Shown here: positions 1 through 11,979 of the stretch, in pieces
Layout of the letters: every line of letters starts with the position of its first letter
Position numbering within the stretch: position 1 is the stretch's first letter
Source: Porpolomopsis calyptriformis
Taxonomy: Eukaryota > Basidiomycota > Agaricomycetes > Agaricales > Hygrophoraceae
Length of the DNA stretch: 64,000 nucleotides
NCBI GenBank assembly: GCA_951640195.1
Contig: CATOCQ010000002.1
Location: 1-64,000 of the forward strand
Direction of reading: 5' to 3'
Translations under genes and position numbers: made by a program
The notes under the pieces: generated by a model
The model's database searches: none
What the model saw: only the letters and a program-made list of their open reading frames with translations
What the model was told of the DNA's origin: nothing

Positions 1-828
1 GCCGGTGCCGCTCTCCATCCCTCGCCTGCGGTTTTTCATTCGGAGGAGGACAAAAAGTACAGTATACTTTTCCTCTGCCGCTATGTTTTTTTAATCACGA
101 TCTTGGAACATTTTCGTAAAGGTTCCAGGAAATCTTGGCCTTACACACAACAATCACGCGGTCATGACGGATTTGATACAATGCTCTGCCATCCAAAGGA
201 TAGCAGGGTTCTCGAACGGGCTGTTTGCAGCTTGGGCACCACGCCTGTACAAGTACTACTCTACCACGATGTCGGGGCTCCTAGGCCACCATCCACAGCT
301 TAGGATGAACTTCAAAAATAGCGTCTGGAGTGCTATGACCTTCAACTTTGGTCCTAAGACGATATGTCTGCCTCATCGCGACTTCTCGAACCTTGCCTTT
401 GGGTGGTGTGCTATTACTGCGTTAGGAGACTTTGATCCGAAAAAAGGAGGCCACCTTTTACTTTGGGATATTAAGTTGGCGATAGAGTTTCCCCCCGGTT
501 CCACGGTGCTTATCCCTTCCGCAATATTCTGTCACTCCAACACCAAGGTGCAGGCACACGAGACCCGTGTTTCGTGTACACAGTATGCAGCTGGAGGGCT
601 GTTCAGATGGGTCGAGCATGGATATCGGACAGCGAATGATTTCATGATGCAGGATCCGATTGGGAAACTAGCCTGCGACTTGCAATCCTCCCCACGATGG
701 AAGAGGGCATCGGAACTTTTCTCTACCTATTCAGAGCTAAGAGGGGTAAGCAACTTTCCATACTGCGACTCTTGCATGGCTCCGTTACCCAACAACAACT
801 TTTTCAGGAATCTCCCTCCGGTTCATAG
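1..828 (+). CDS. TET/JBP-like 2OG-Fe(II) dioxygenase, 3' part
   Basis: This is the C-terminal part of a dioxygenase gene whose complete form lies at 48,289-50,109. Exon pieces are about 1-56, 122-745 and 808-828, with introns starting GTACAG and GTAAGC. The main exon contains the 2-oxoglutarate/iron facial triad: HRD near 374-382, a second His in the CHSNT motif, and the 2OG-binding Arg in HETR. The flanking GHLLLWD and GLFRWV blocks are typical of the fungal branch of the TET/JBP family. Known TET/JBP enzymes oxidise the methyl group of modified pyrimidines in DNA. That this protein does so is inferred from family membership. It is cut only by the window edge, with no internal stop. Confidence 0.82.
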
Positions 829-907
829 CAGCATATCTACTGTATAGAGGCTATGTCGCAGTGAAATATGTTTAGATTTTGATTTTTTACAAAGCTACTT
901 CTTCGTT

Positions 908-1010
908 GTATACAGTATGGAACGCAAGATTTGCCTGCTAAGAAAACTTTAAATGCCGTCAACCTGTCAATCTATGACATGCCGAGGTAAAGGACCTTGG
1001 GTACACTGTA
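908..1010 (+). repeat. Dispersed ~100-bp repeat, copy 1
   Basis: This segment just downstream of the dioxygenase gene matches 35,216-35,310 in the same orientation. Both contain the string gcctgctaagaaaacttta followed by aatgccgtcaa and a related GGTACAC end, with a short deletion in the second copy. It may be a fragment of an unrecognised transposon or a carried-over 3' flank. Another copy sits at 50,189-50,291 inside the long repeat. Confidence 0.75.
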
Positions 1011-2198
1011 TGATATTTACTGTTTGAAGTATAGTAATACATGACAATCCGAACAGAAAAAAAAAAAACCTACACCTTCGCGCTCACGCGAGTATGAGAG
1101 ACGCGCCCCGATCAAACGATTGAGCTGAACCCGCTCCTTTCGTTTCTGACCATATCGGTGACGAAACTTTGCGGGAAAGTTAGCGCGAAGGAGAATCCCA
1201 CGTTTAAAAAAAACTCACTGGAAGAATTTGCGGGAAACGCGGATAAAAAATCGCGCGGCACGGACGGTGAGTGTTTTGAGGAAATGGGCTGGGTCCGAAG
1301 GATTTTTACGCGTGACAAATGGCTCGGGGGGATGCTCCGGGAGATGGATGTTAAGAATGTCACCTCCAGCTAAGTAGAGGTTGCATTGATTGAACTGAAT
1401 GGCGGACATGGCGGTGGTGAAGCGGGATAGGGCAGCGCAAGAAAGAAAGGTGGTGTGTAATAGAAAAACAAAGACTTGCTCGCTGTACTCTTTGCAATGT
1501 CCCTGCATTGTATGAATGTATGCACTTCGAGTTTCATTGAGGTAGTGATATTCTCATCCTAATACTCCCTTGATAAACTTGAGCCTGTTATGTCCCATAC
1601 AGCTTGTAGTTGAGGAGGAAAGTGTCTGATTCTGTTAGCCAAGTAGGTTCCTTGGCTGTAGTGTCTGCACTTTACACAGTGATCAGCATGAGCACGAAGG
1701 GTTGACGAATGACTCGATGCCTAGAAGTTAGAGTTGTAGCCATTCTTTAGTGCGTTTCACTGCAATCAGGGTGCTGGTTGAAGTTTCCTGACTTAGTCAT
1801 TCACTCGTGCCCACTTCAACACAAAGCAGCAATTGAACGACCATCCAGCTCACAAGTATCGGCTTCGAAACTCACTGAGAGACCTCCAGGTTAACCTAGA
1901 GATTGGTTGGTTCACCATGCAAGGCTAATTCAATAGCAATCTGCAACTCAAGCTCAAATAACCATTACAACGAAAAGAAATTAAATTTGGAGATTAAAGT
2001 GAGGTATCTGAATTAAATAAAGGGAATGAAAGCGTACGAGAGTATACGTGCATGAGTATGATTGAGTGTGCGAGAGTGTATCTAGGAGAACGTATGTGCG
2101 AGGAGCGCCGTGCGTATGAAAGCATATGTAAAAGAGCTGTGGATGTGAGAGCATATGTACGAGAGCAATTATTCAAAGGACATACATGCGGATTGGGA
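1011..2198. other. Intergenic, no gene supported
   Basis: There is a short A-run near 1057-1068 and a run of GCATATG/ACGAGAG-like short repeats near 2030-2170. Small open frames exist on both strands but overlap one another, lack splice-consistent partners and show no recognisable motif. Confidence 0.6.
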
Positions 2199-3272
2199 TT
2201 ACAGTCCGAGAGACGTCAAGGAGATGCTCATATTAGTGAGCTCGCGGTCATCGTTCATCGCTGCTGCTTTTGCTGCCGCTTTTTCGTCTTCGGCTTCCCG
2301 CAGCATCTGTTCAAGCGATACACCAAAGCGGGGTGCCTTACCAGCTTTTGCCTTGGGGAGACCTTCCGGAATGTAGTAGCGACAGAATCTATTGCAAAGG
2401 TGATCATCGGTGAAATGTTGAAAACAGGCCCCTATGTTGCCACCAGCGAAGAGGTTTCCGGAGAGTTCACTAAATATCATTCCATGAGTAAAATTGATGT
2501 GTGAGCATGCAACAAAATTTACGGGGCTGTTATGATTTGGGGATCAGAAAGTAGTGATGTACCACCTATTCTCAGGAAATAATCAGAATGCGGAATCAGT
2601 TAAATGCGAAAACAAACCTTGAACATCTGAAACGAAAGCCAACTTTTGAGTCTTCACATATTGAACATGCTGAGCGAAGGCGAGAAATTCGCCTATCTGT
2701 TGTCGCTCAAGGTTGTTGGGGTGGGAAAGAGGAGAGCTACGGTCGTTATTGATGTACTTGAGAAACTCGCCGTCGGTGTCCTCATCAATACACTCCTCAA
2801 TCAAGAAAGTATGCCGCTCTTTATCGTCTGCAACGGCTAGGGCTACCCGAACGAAACGCAATCGAGGAATCGGGAACGATGGAGGACCGCGTTGTGCATT
2901 CTCCTGCTCCACAAAGTCATACGCGAGTTGCATCAAAGCTGCACCCCATGTCGCACAGTACGACTCTACCGTCAACTTCTTTAATTGGGTATGGCTATTA
3001 TAAACAATGCGGGATGGTGCACGACCGAGCGCCCCATCAGCATCATGATAAAAGCATTGCTTGACGCACACTTTTGTGGAGGATGAAGTCGACTGGAAGA
3101 TAGGGATATTGGTATGACCGATGTGTGCAACTTTGAAGGCACCGGCCTTTGGTTTCATCTTTGGATTGAATGTGATTGTAGCTCGAATGGGGGGTTCTTT
3201 TATAACTGTCGCAACGAGACCGTAAGCATGCGGCCATAGGACTCTTACAGCATGGCCCGACCTCCAGTCCAA
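2199..3272 (-). CDS. Alpha-kinase family protein, N-terminus unresolved
   Basis: Model: complement(join(2199..2469, 2523..2565, 2618..3272)). The 53- and 52-base introns restore the frame across the conserved core. In order the exons carry FLIEECI, KYINN, AFAQHVQYVKT, FVSDVQG, then GTSLLSDPQIITA, then GNLFAGGNIGACF and DHLCNRFCRY. The last block resembles the His/Cys zinc-binding end of MHCK/EF2K-type alpha-kinases, and CVKQ may hold the ATP-binding lysine. The C-terminal tail is charged and Ala/Glu-rich. No ATG opens the first exon: a stop lies directly upstream at about 3273, so a further 5' exon is expected. Alpha-kinases phosphorylate Ser/Thr residues, and they are multicopy in Agaricomycetes. 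The substrate is unknown. Confidence 0.85.
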
Positions 3273-3539
3273 TTATCTCTCCCGGGACGGGATGCGAGGG
3301 ATAGTCATGTATTCAGCGATGCTCATGTCTCACTCCACCGGGCAAGTATTACCTCCCGACGCTAGCTTCATTCACTGTGATGATGCCCTGCCTATGCCCT
3401 ACCAGCGTTATGCGTGGTTCACAACTCCACTGTGGCCATCACCCTTCCAACCTCAATAATGATCAAGTATCAGCGGATATTCAGCACCTGTCTCCTTGCG
3501 GTGAACAGGGGGAATGGGAATCACCATCAAGTTACTGAG
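3273..3539. other. Upstream of alpha-kinase, no exon resolved
   Basis: This stretch should contain the missing 5' exon(s) of the alpha-kinase gene on the minus strand, but no open frame with family similarity could be identified. Confidence 0.4.
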
Positions 3540-4340
3540 CCATGGCTGAAATGAACGAATTCTGTTGGAAGTTAGTGTGGGAGAGGGGTCTACACAGTTT
3601 CAGTGAACTCCTTCTGAACCCCTCTGTTCCGAACAGAGTGGACTTGACCAAAATGTGGTTCGGTTCCTTGTACAGCCACAATTGTGCTCTTTGTGGTGCG
3701 GTGAAGCAGCTTAGCAATACCAGTTAAGCTGGCGCAGTCTGCTACACTTTTACGCTGGCAAAGTTAGCCACGCTACCTTACTGTCTAGGCCTCAAGGCAG
3801 TAAGGTAGCGTGGCCAGAACCAAGCCAATCGACGGTGAATGGTAGTATAGCACTATGCAACACCCAGTGGTTGCATAGCACTCGGTGTTCGCTGACGGGA
3901 CATGACCCCAGTCTGAAAACTAAGAGGAAAGAAAACCAAGCCAACCAACAGGTGAATGTAGCATAATGCCACGTTACATCTGCTGACTGCATAGCGCATT
4001 CGCCATTCGCCATTCATTCGGTGTTCACCTACGGAATGTGAACCTACCCGTGTGAAGTAAATCAACAAGCCAAAAAATCGAGTGATGAACGGCGGCATAA
4101 GACGTGTTACACCCACTGATTGCATCACGCATTTATTCAGTGTTAGCCAACAGGACATGAACTTACCGCAGTCTGAAACTAACAGGTCAGTAACACACAC
4201 TGAGTACATAAGAGTCAGTGTTCGCCGACAGCACGTGAGCGGTCTATAAACTAGGAGGCGAGAAAACCAAGCCAATCAACAACTGAACGGTGCAACACCA
4301 GCTGAGTGCATAGCGCCGACAGGATATGAACTTACCGAGG
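3540..4340 (+). repeat. Dispersed element, also present inverted at 38.9-39.3 kb
   Basis: The string ctgaaatgaacgaattctgt and the 17-base near-palindrome ctctgttccgaacagag, then phrases such as gaaaaccaagccaatcaac, reappear as diverged reverse complements at about 38,935-39,275. The 3' half grades into the tandem array that follows, with degenerate units recognisable by actgattgcat and gtgttc blocks. The open frames here are short and repetitive and are not treated as genes. Confidence 0.7.
3767..3814. repeat. Perfect 17-bp inverted repeat (hairpin)
   Basis: The arms 3767-3783 (gccacgctaccttactg) and 3798-3814 are exact reverse complements around a 14-base loop. It sits inside the dispersed element just before the satellite. 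It is duplicated at 53,048-53,095. It could be a recombination by-product or a transposon-end structure. Confidence 0.85.
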
Positions 4341-6030
4341 TCAGAAACCAAAAAGCCAGACATTCAACCCAATCGACGGCCAACGATAGCATGACGCCGC
4401 GTCGAACCCACTGATTGCATAACGCAGTTATCAGTGTTCATCGAGAGGAGATGAATGTACACCGGTCTGCGAATCAAGATGTCAGACAGTGAACGGTGCA
4501 ACACCGACTGAGTGCATAGCGCATTCGGTGTCCGCCGACAGAATATGAACTTACCGAAGTCAGAAACCAACAAGCCAGACATTCAACCCAATTGACGATC
4601 CAACGATGGCATGACGCCGCGTCGAACCCACTGATTGCATAACGCAGTTATCAGTGTTCATTGAGAGGAGATGAATGTACACCGGTCTGCGAATCAAGAT
4701 GTCAGACAGTGAGCGGTGCAACACCGACTGAGTGCATAGCGCATTCAGTGTCCGCCGACAGAATATGAACTTACCGAAGTCAGAAACCAACAAGCCAGAC
4801 ATTCAACCCAATTGACGATCCAACGATGGCATGACGCCGCGTCGAACCCACTGATTGCATAACGCAGTTATCAGTGTTCATCGAGAGGAGATGAATGTAC
4901 ACCGGTCGGCAAGCCAATCGACAAGTGAGCGATGCAACACCCGTTGACTACAGAACGCATTCAGTGTCCGCCGACAGAATATGAACTCACCGAGGTCAGA
5001 AACCAACAAGCCAGACATTCAACCCAATTGACGATCCAACGATGGCATGACGCCGCGTCGAACCCACTGATTGCATAACGCAGTTATCAGTGTTTCATTG
5101 AGAGGAGATGAATGTACACCGGTCTGCGAATCAGGATGTCAGACAGTGAACGGTGCAATACCGACTGAGTGCATGGCGCATTCAGTGTCCGCCGACAGAA
5201 TATGAACTTACCGAGGTCAGAAACCAACAAGCCAGACATTCAACCCAATTGACGATTCAACGATGGCATGACGCCGCGTCGAACCCACTGATTGCATAAC
5301 GCAGTTATCAGTGTTCATCGAGAGGAGATGAATGTACACCGGTCTGCGAATCAAGATGTCAGACAGTGAACGGTGCAACACCGACTGAGTGCATAGCGCA
5401 TTCAGTGTCCGCCGACAGAATATGAACTTACCCAGGTCAGAAACCAACAAGCCAGACATTCAACCCAATTGACGAGCAAACAATGGCATGACACCGTGTC
5501 GAACCCACTGATTGCATAACGCAGTTATCAGTGTTCATCGAGAGGAGATGAATGTACACCGGTCGGCAAGCCAATCGACAAGTGAGCGGTGCAACACCTG
5601 TTGACTACAGAACGCATTCAGTGTCCGCCGACAGAATATGAACTCACCGAGGTCAGAAACCAACAAGCCAGACATTCAACCCAATTGACGATCCAACGAT
5701 GGCATGACGCCGCGTCGAACCCACTGATTGCATAACGCAGTTATCAGTGTTTCATTGAGAGGAGATGAATGACACCGGTCTGCGAATCAAGATGTCAGAC
5801 AGTGAACAGTGCAACACCGACTGAGTGCATAGCGCATTCAGTGTCCGCCGACAGAATATGAACTTACCGAGGTCAGAAACCAACAAGCCAGACATTCAAC
5901 CCAATTGACGAGCAAACGATGGCATGACGCCGCGTAAACCCACTGATTGCATAACGCAGTTATCAGTGTTCATCGAGAGGAAATGAATGTACATCGGTCT
6001 GCAAATCAAGATGTCAGAAACCGACGGGTG
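4341..6030 (+). repeat. ~219-bp satellite with 657-bp higher-order period
   Basis: The phrase tcagaaacca recurs at 4341, 4560, 4780, 4996, 5217, 5437, 5653 and 5873, giving spacings of 219, 220, 216, 221, 220, 216 and 220. The 216-bp variant carries ggtcggcaagccaatcg at 4904 and 5561, exactly 657 bp apart, so every third unit is of this type. Open frames of 72-80 codons on the minus strand are a consequence of the repeat and are not considered genes. Confidence 0.93.
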
Positions 6031-6721
6031 AACGAACAGTTGTATAACGCCGCACACTCACCACCTGCATCCCCAACCCGCTGGCCAATCTGTGTTTCCT
6101 GAGGATGGGTAGGCACTGCTTGCGTATTCCCGGGCGCGAGTATTCGCGCAGTGGTTGAACCCAGAGCCAGAGGAGCGCCTCCTGACTGGACTGTCTGCAT
6201 CTCGCATTCAGTAAGAATCGGGAGGGCATAAACAGAGTCGAAATTTTTTCGAACTCAGCCGCCGGGACAAAATGCTTTGTATTATCTTGTTTACGAATCA
6301 TTCCATTTTCGTAGAGCGTGAAAGGGGCAGTATATCTCCCGCAGCTTCTTGCTGTCAGCCACCACCTCTCCACTGAGCAGCCTCAGCGGTAACGCGAGAG
6401 GGCACTAAATGAGCAGGCCTTAGGGCGTGTCTATCATTTGAGGCAGCCTGCTGCAACCGACCCCCTTATCCGCCGATACTCCTACCCCTCTCCACCTCCT
6501 AGAGGGGTCAGAGGACTCAAGGTGGTTCACAACGCTGAACTCAAACTCAACCGAGAATCGCGGAGAGATGGATGTAATCGCCGATTAGTTTAATGGATCA
6601 GAAACACTGATTTAATATTAATCGTGGGGCCATCTTGATTTGAAATTTCAGCGATGGGTATATCTTCTCAACTTTCAAAGATCGGATACACTTACAGAGT
6701 TGCAAAGTTCACATTGAAATC
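6031..6721. other. No gene supported
   Basis: The sequence after the satellite contains overlapping short frames on the minus strand with no recognisable motif. Nothing else stands out apart from gattagtttaatgg-like AT-rich sequence near 6580-6620. Confidence 0.5.
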
Positions 6722-8830
6722 ATGGCTACCGCTGATGTTGGCGAGCTCAAAGCAATCGAAAATCAATTTTACGGCCCGATTCTCATTGCGGGTTTGTGAC
6801 TTAACCCATCCGCCTCTCGTCTGGTGCTAATTGTGTGGGGACGAAGAGTACTTCACTTTTGCGTGCGTCTGACCGTTCCGATTTGAACACACTTTTTGAT
6901 TGGACACAATATAACAGTCTGTTTGGCATAATATATCTCCAAGTGTATCAGTACTTCTTTTCGACTAGAGGACTGGTTAAAGATCCCTTCCACATGAAGT
7001 TCCTGGTGAGTGATCACCTCGTCATGTCTCCCCTGATAATTGCTCATTTTCAGGTGGGATTTCAATGGAAAGTAATGCCTTGAGTATGACGGTCGAGCTT
7101 ACACCCTCCTAGGTGTCTTGAATGCGTGATTACTGCTGCAATCGCCCATGTGGGCTACACCTTTCTCGTTACAAACTTTGGAGACCCTGCGGCCCTTGCT
7201 ACGCCATTCTGGTATGATCTACGCCCTCAGCATTCACAATTCTCCGTAACTCCGATTGATGATTCGATAGGAGTTTCGATGTAGGTGATAGTCTGCTTCA
7301 TTATTATTTTATTTTATTACTTTGCACTTTAAATCGATGGTCCCACAGGTGATATATGCTGTGAGGGTGGGTACTTCCGTGATCCTGGCCATGCCGTTGA
7401 TATTTACTTGAATGGGATTAATGGGTAGGAACTTCAGATGTTTTGCACACGATGGTGCGCAATACATGGTTGAAAATGTCCTCGTTACTCACTTTGCGAT
7501 GGCAGCATGTTCTTGCGTCGACTGTTCATCAGCAAGTGGGCCTCTATAAGCCCACCTACTCCTTCCGCTGATGTTAAAATGATAGTGAGCAAAGGGAGCA
7601 TAGTTTTAACAGCGTGGATTGTAAATTCACCAGTTCTTCTCATCGAGACGTTGCTCATGCCTGTTTAGGTAGCCTGGTCGTTAGCCGAGTTCGGTGAGAC
7701 GTTAGGGTTAACAAGAGCCACGACACCTAACGAGCAGGTTTCTTTGCAGCGATCGGGACAAGTACGTTCCACTCTCAAATTGATATGATAGGAATCTAAT
7801 AGGAGTGGCAGCCATCACTGTGCAGCTGTTTGTTTCGGAAAATGTTCTTGATGGATCCATGTCGTGATGATTAATTTCCATCTAGCTTTGGTTTCCGGAC
7901 CCTTGTGTCGTACCCCAAAGTAAGCAGCAGGTCTAGGACGATTCCAAGATGACCGCTGTGCGCCCTTCTAACTTATTAATAAATTCACCTTCTTCTCCAG
8001 GAGTTTTATAACCTTGCGATTGCGGGTCAAACTTCCTTGTTGGTGGCAGACATAAGCCTCGCTATTGCGCTGTGCTACTATCTGTACAAATCAAGAACTG
8101 GGTTTAGGCGGTGCGCTGCGCCGATTTTATTGTTCGAGCGTTACGCACCTGATAATCTACCTTCAGGATGGACACAATCCTTCGGGTTTTGATGGTTTAC
8201 ACCGTGAATACCAGTACGCAGAGCTAATGTACATGATTTCTGCCAGTGGTTCACTGTTGCTTATTGCAGCTGTACTCGTCTGGTAAGAAGTTTCTGATCA
8301 GATCAGTTCTGATTTGATGAACCAAGCGGTTTAAAATATAGCATTGCTTCGCTGATCTCGTTCGCATTTGTAGGGAGATTTCTCTGCTCGATTGTGTTAA
8401 ATGATTAATACCTTCGACAGTTCCAACACGCTAACAACTTCGATTGCTGGCCTGGCCTTGTTGCTCAAAACAAACGTGCGTATGCTTTATATCTTGCGAG
8501 ATTGTCTGCGAAAAATGGATCCCATAGTGTACTTCATTTCCTTAATGGCGGGGTGAGTTAAGCGATAATAGATTTGGACCCAAAGCTCATCTCCTTCCAC
8601 CAAGTATAATGGCACGAGAAGATTTCCGTGACCAGCAAAACCTTGAACCGCAGGTGTCGATCTGTCTACCACTCACGATAACTTCAACCACCTGCAGTTC
8701 GCCGATCGTAACGATGGACAGGGTTAGCTATCACTCATTTGTTGATATCCTTTTACTTTTGTTAACTTTTCCAGCCGAACACCCAGATGATGGCTGACGC
8801 CGTTAAAAGGGATATCGATATCGAAAATTA
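6722..8830 (+). CDS. DUF6534-like multi-pass membrane protein, perhaps degraded
   Basis: The first exon, 6722-6795, joins 6918 onward to give a glycine-rich helix followed by LFGIIYLQVYQYFFSTR. This is the usual first two transmembrane helices of the basidiomycete DUF6534 family (a seven-helix protein of unknown function). Further downstream come VITAAIAHVGYTFLVTNFGDP, an ADISLAIALCYYLYKSRTGF block near 8050, an ILRVLMVYTVNT block near 8175 and IASLISFAF near 8345, in the family order. The joins between the second and third blocks could not be made in frame, and several expected blocks are weak. It may be a pseudogene or have micro-exons not resolved here. Confidence 0.5.
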
Positions 8831-8857
8831 GTTGTTATGTATCAGTGTCGGGTGGTT

Positions 8858-8892
8858 GAAGAAGAAGAAGAAGAAGAAGAAGAAGAAGAAGA
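8858..8892 (+). repeat. (GAA)n microsatellite
   Basis: About twelve uninterrupted GAA units lie at the end of the membrane-protein region. In one frame they would code for a poly-Glu tail ending in a stop shortly after. They may be the 3' end of the preceding gene or non-coding. Confidence 0.9.
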
Positions 8893-9162
8893 TGTTGAAG
8901 TGTATGATGATGTCGAGAAGTAACAGAGAATATCCACTGCTTTGCTTTTCAAATTGTGAAACGACCCTAGGAGATTTGGCAGCTGCAAGCTTCCCGCTGG
9001 CGAAGAGGGGTCAACAAGTGGCTGATTTCAGCTTCTGCAGCAGGATCTTTCGCCCACATCAGCCATGGATGTGTGCAACAATATTGACCTGTCTTGGGAA
9101 GTGGTTATGGGGGAAATATATTACAAATTGGCGATTATAGGTCGCTGTATTAGAAAACGAAC
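8893..9162. other. Intergenic between convergent genes
   Basis: No coding evidence. It separates the membrane-protein region (+) from the small unknown gene (-). Confidence 0.5.
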
Positions 9163-9767
9163 CTAGAAGGGAAGGCCTAAGGGGACACGCAAAACGTCCT
9201 CGGGCAAGCTCCAAAACTTCATCTTGCTTGGGTCCAGGATATTGCCCGTGTTGGCAATGAACCTGTCCCGGATCTCGAGATCTATTGGCATCTCCTTGAA
9301 GCGAAGGTTCGGGTTGTTGATGTCATTGGTACGCCTTGTGATGAAGGCATGGACATGATTTCCACCCTGATCATACCAGTCTGCATTGGGAATTGAATGT
9401 GAGCATGTGGGAGAGGTGGAGGAAAATGTGAGGGACATTGGGGCCATGGAAGCAATGTTTTTAAATCTCCACGTCGTGGCTTTAGGGCTCGCCAGCTCAT
9501 GAAATTCATCCAGGCTTCGGTAACAGTTAACTGGGGTTCTCCAGGGGCAGGGCCCAAGCCTTGGGCATTGAGGAAACGGACAAGTTCATCCTGGTCAATT
9601 GTGTATCCTGCGAAAATTCTGACCATGCTTTGTCCAAATAGATGTAAGATGTGAGATTGAGATGAAATACTATGCTTTCCAGTGTACAAACCTCGGTAGT
9701 GAGTATTGCTGGGGTGTGTAGGTGGGTGGAGGTCGTTGGGAAAGAGGAAGTAGCCTAACATCTGCAA
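9163..9767 (-). CDS. Hypothetical protein, ~171 aa, two exons
   Basis: Model: complement(join(9163..9380, 9473..9767)). The 92-base intron (GTGGAG...TGCAG) restores the frame between a first exon starting MQMLGYFLFPNDLHPP and a second carrying NHVHAFITRRTND and FKEMPIDLEIRDRF, ending FWSLPEDVLRVPLGLPF. Motifs such as MVRIFAGYTIDQDELVRF give it the look of a real, conserved protein. No named domain was recognised. It is convergent with the membrane-protein region and faces away from the gene at 9881. A second, in-frame intron between the HYR and SMVRIF segments is possible. Confidence 0.6.
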
Positions 9768-9880
9768 ATAAACGAGATCAGCTTTATTTGGGCTGACGGG
9801 GACAGACGGTAACGGTAGGTAGTATTCTGTCTTCTTCCTCTTGTTCTGCTGCTACTTCAAAGGATGATTGTTGTCTACAG

Positions 9881-10610
9881 ATGGTTGATTTCGACCCAGA
9901 GGATAGCAGGATTCCACAGAAACTTCGAAATAGAATCGCAAGCTGGGCCACAAAGGTGCCTAGGCTGCAGCGCTCACAGTATGGGCCGATAGACAAGTAC
10001 TTGAACCTCAAGTTCCCAGATGAGATGGTGAAGCCCCAGGGGCTGATTCGGCAGATAATGTCAGAAGAGGAGGTGGAGATGGTGGTGGGGATGGAGGGCT
10101 TGGTAGAGGAGGATGGGCTGTTGGATGTCGGTAACACGAGTATGATGAGTGTTGATTCGACAGGTATGTTGGCTCAGAAGATGTGGATGGCTCTGATTAA
10201 AGAGCTCTGCAGGACAATATGTCTCGAAACGGGAGCAAAAACGGTACCCGGATTTTATCGTGACAAGCTATTACAACGATGAGGAGAAATACGACAAGGT
10301 TCGGCTGATTATTGAAATCGGCTCGGTTTACAAGCGAGAAGGAGAATCATCGGAGAAGGCGAAAGACGAAATTCAAAAGCAATTACACGATTACATGGTG
10401 ATTCTCGGGGAAGAGGGTGCGCGATGGGCAAAAAGTGTGCTTGGTGTGGCGATACTGGGAACTGAGGTTTGTTTTAGTCGGCCACGGAGGCAGGGTGGGT
10501 CGATCGCGTTTACGAAACCTTCGAAGTGGTATAGTTTGTATGACGGGATGTTTGTGAAGGAGATCAACAAGGTAGCGATGATGTGCAAAGAGGACGGGGG
10601 TGAGGATTAG
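9881..10610 (+). CDS. Small protein with nuclease-like (PD-E) motifs
   Basis: Model: join(9881..10163, 10213..10610), about 226 aa. The intron GTATGT...CTGCAG gives the continuous sequence DSTGQYVSKREQKRYPDF. The second exon has YPDFIVTSYYN, then KVRLIIEIGS about 12 residues later, then QLHDYMVILGEEGARWAKS. A Pro-Asp pair followed by a beta-strand ending in Glu-x-x is reminiscent of the PD-(D/E)XK nuclease fold, but the usual lysine is replaced by Gly-Ser. An inactive or structural member is equally possible. The assignment rests on motif spacing only. Confidence 0.55.
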
Positions 10611-11961
10611 GTGTATGTATACGGAGATGGTGTATTTGTACAGCGATGTAAATGTAGGATGTAGGATTTGGATTTGGATTTGGATATGGGTAGCGCAAGA
10701 CAATGAACAGGCGAAGGGGTCGAGCCAACTAAATTATCAGGTTATTGGGAGGGTGTTACTGCGTTTGTTTGCGCTAAGGGCCTCAACGACCCCTGGATCC
10801 ATCATCTGTGATTTTGGATTTTGGTCTAGAACGTTGTCTTTCTCCACACATCCCGCATTATGCCCAGCCCCAGATCCAGTATATCCCGATCCCTCCCCAT
10901 CTGTTTCTGCCCAGTCCAATGCTATCAGGATGAAACCTGCTATCAATATTGGTTCACCAGGCCAACATCTGGCACGACATCCTCGGATGCCTCCCAATAC
11001 GGACTACAACTTGGGAATCTGTGTTAAGGAAGACTCGAGGTCTCTGCCCGAGAATTCAGATTCCGGTCATGCAAATCTCTTGAAGGGAGAGAAAGCACAT
11101 ACTCATAGGAAACTCCGTGAGAAAGAGGACAAGAATGATCTGGAACCTATGCAATCCACAGCTTTGCGAGTGCCTGTGGCCACTGAGCCCACCAATAGGG
11201 TTTTAAATGACCATTCAGCTTACAAGGGTCATGGAAGGTACGCTCAGCAAGTTTCCAAGTGCGTCTTGTCTCTTGTGTTGTTCTTTGACCAGCATTCAAC
11301 ATAAACTATGTCGTACCAAAACCACGATAAACACCCTTTACACTATAGATCCTGCTCACAACGAAGGGTGTGACTTTGCGTACGAGGAAGTTGTGAGAGG
11401 GAAGGAAGACCGACAGAAAATGGATGCGGGAGATTGCAAGAGCTGCCGTGACGTGGGTGCTTCCGCCTTACCATTTCATTGCAGCTGTTGAATTAATCGA
11501 TCTGAAGTATTACGAAGCCATTGGGACCCTTCCAGATAGATTACAGCCTCCACTTTGACGCTCGCGCTCGCCGTCACCTGTATGACGGTGTCAGCATCGC
11601 GGCCTCGCTGCCATTGCTCTAATGGACGTAGATACAAATACGGAGTTTGATGAGGGACGCCAGCGGGCACATAGATGCAGATGGTGCGCGCACGACACTA
11701 GGGTATTGGAATATTGGATTCTTGAATACGCAAGAGGTGTCGGAGATCAACGAAAAAGCGAAAGAGATGCACAGGGTGAAAATGGTGAAGGTAAAAGGGG
11801 AGGTTGTGAGAGGGGCTACACATTTTAGAATAGATATTGTTGACACAGCTCATTCACCGACTTGCCTCCATTGTCATTCCTTCAATGGGACCGAAGTCGA
11901 TCTCAACCTCAATACCTCTCCCCTACCGCATCTGGTCAATCTTCATCTTTTGGAGTACCAT
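10611..11961. other. No convincing gene
   Basis: A 234-codon frame (10,600-11,304) has biased, repetitive composition at its start (GGATTT units near 10,664-10,690) and no motif. It may be transcribed flank of neighbouring genes. Smaller frames overlap on both strands. Confidence 0.4.
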
Positions 11962-11979
11962 TGGCCGGGGGTGATTCAT

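Noticed and set aside
1112..1508. Overlapping 71-97 codon frames on both strands
   Set aside because: They mutually overlap, start in AT-rich flank and lack motifs or splice partners.
4364..5459. Repeated 72-80 codon minus-strand frames that look like a gene family
   Set aside because: They are the same frame in successive satellite units and have no independent support.
7700..7730. gttagggttaac as telomere-like sequence
   Set aside because: A single unit only, inside a putative gene region.
10600..11304. 234-codon frame
   Set aside because: It begins in GGATTT repeats, has no recognisable motif and is better explained as flank. A small chance of being a real gene remains.
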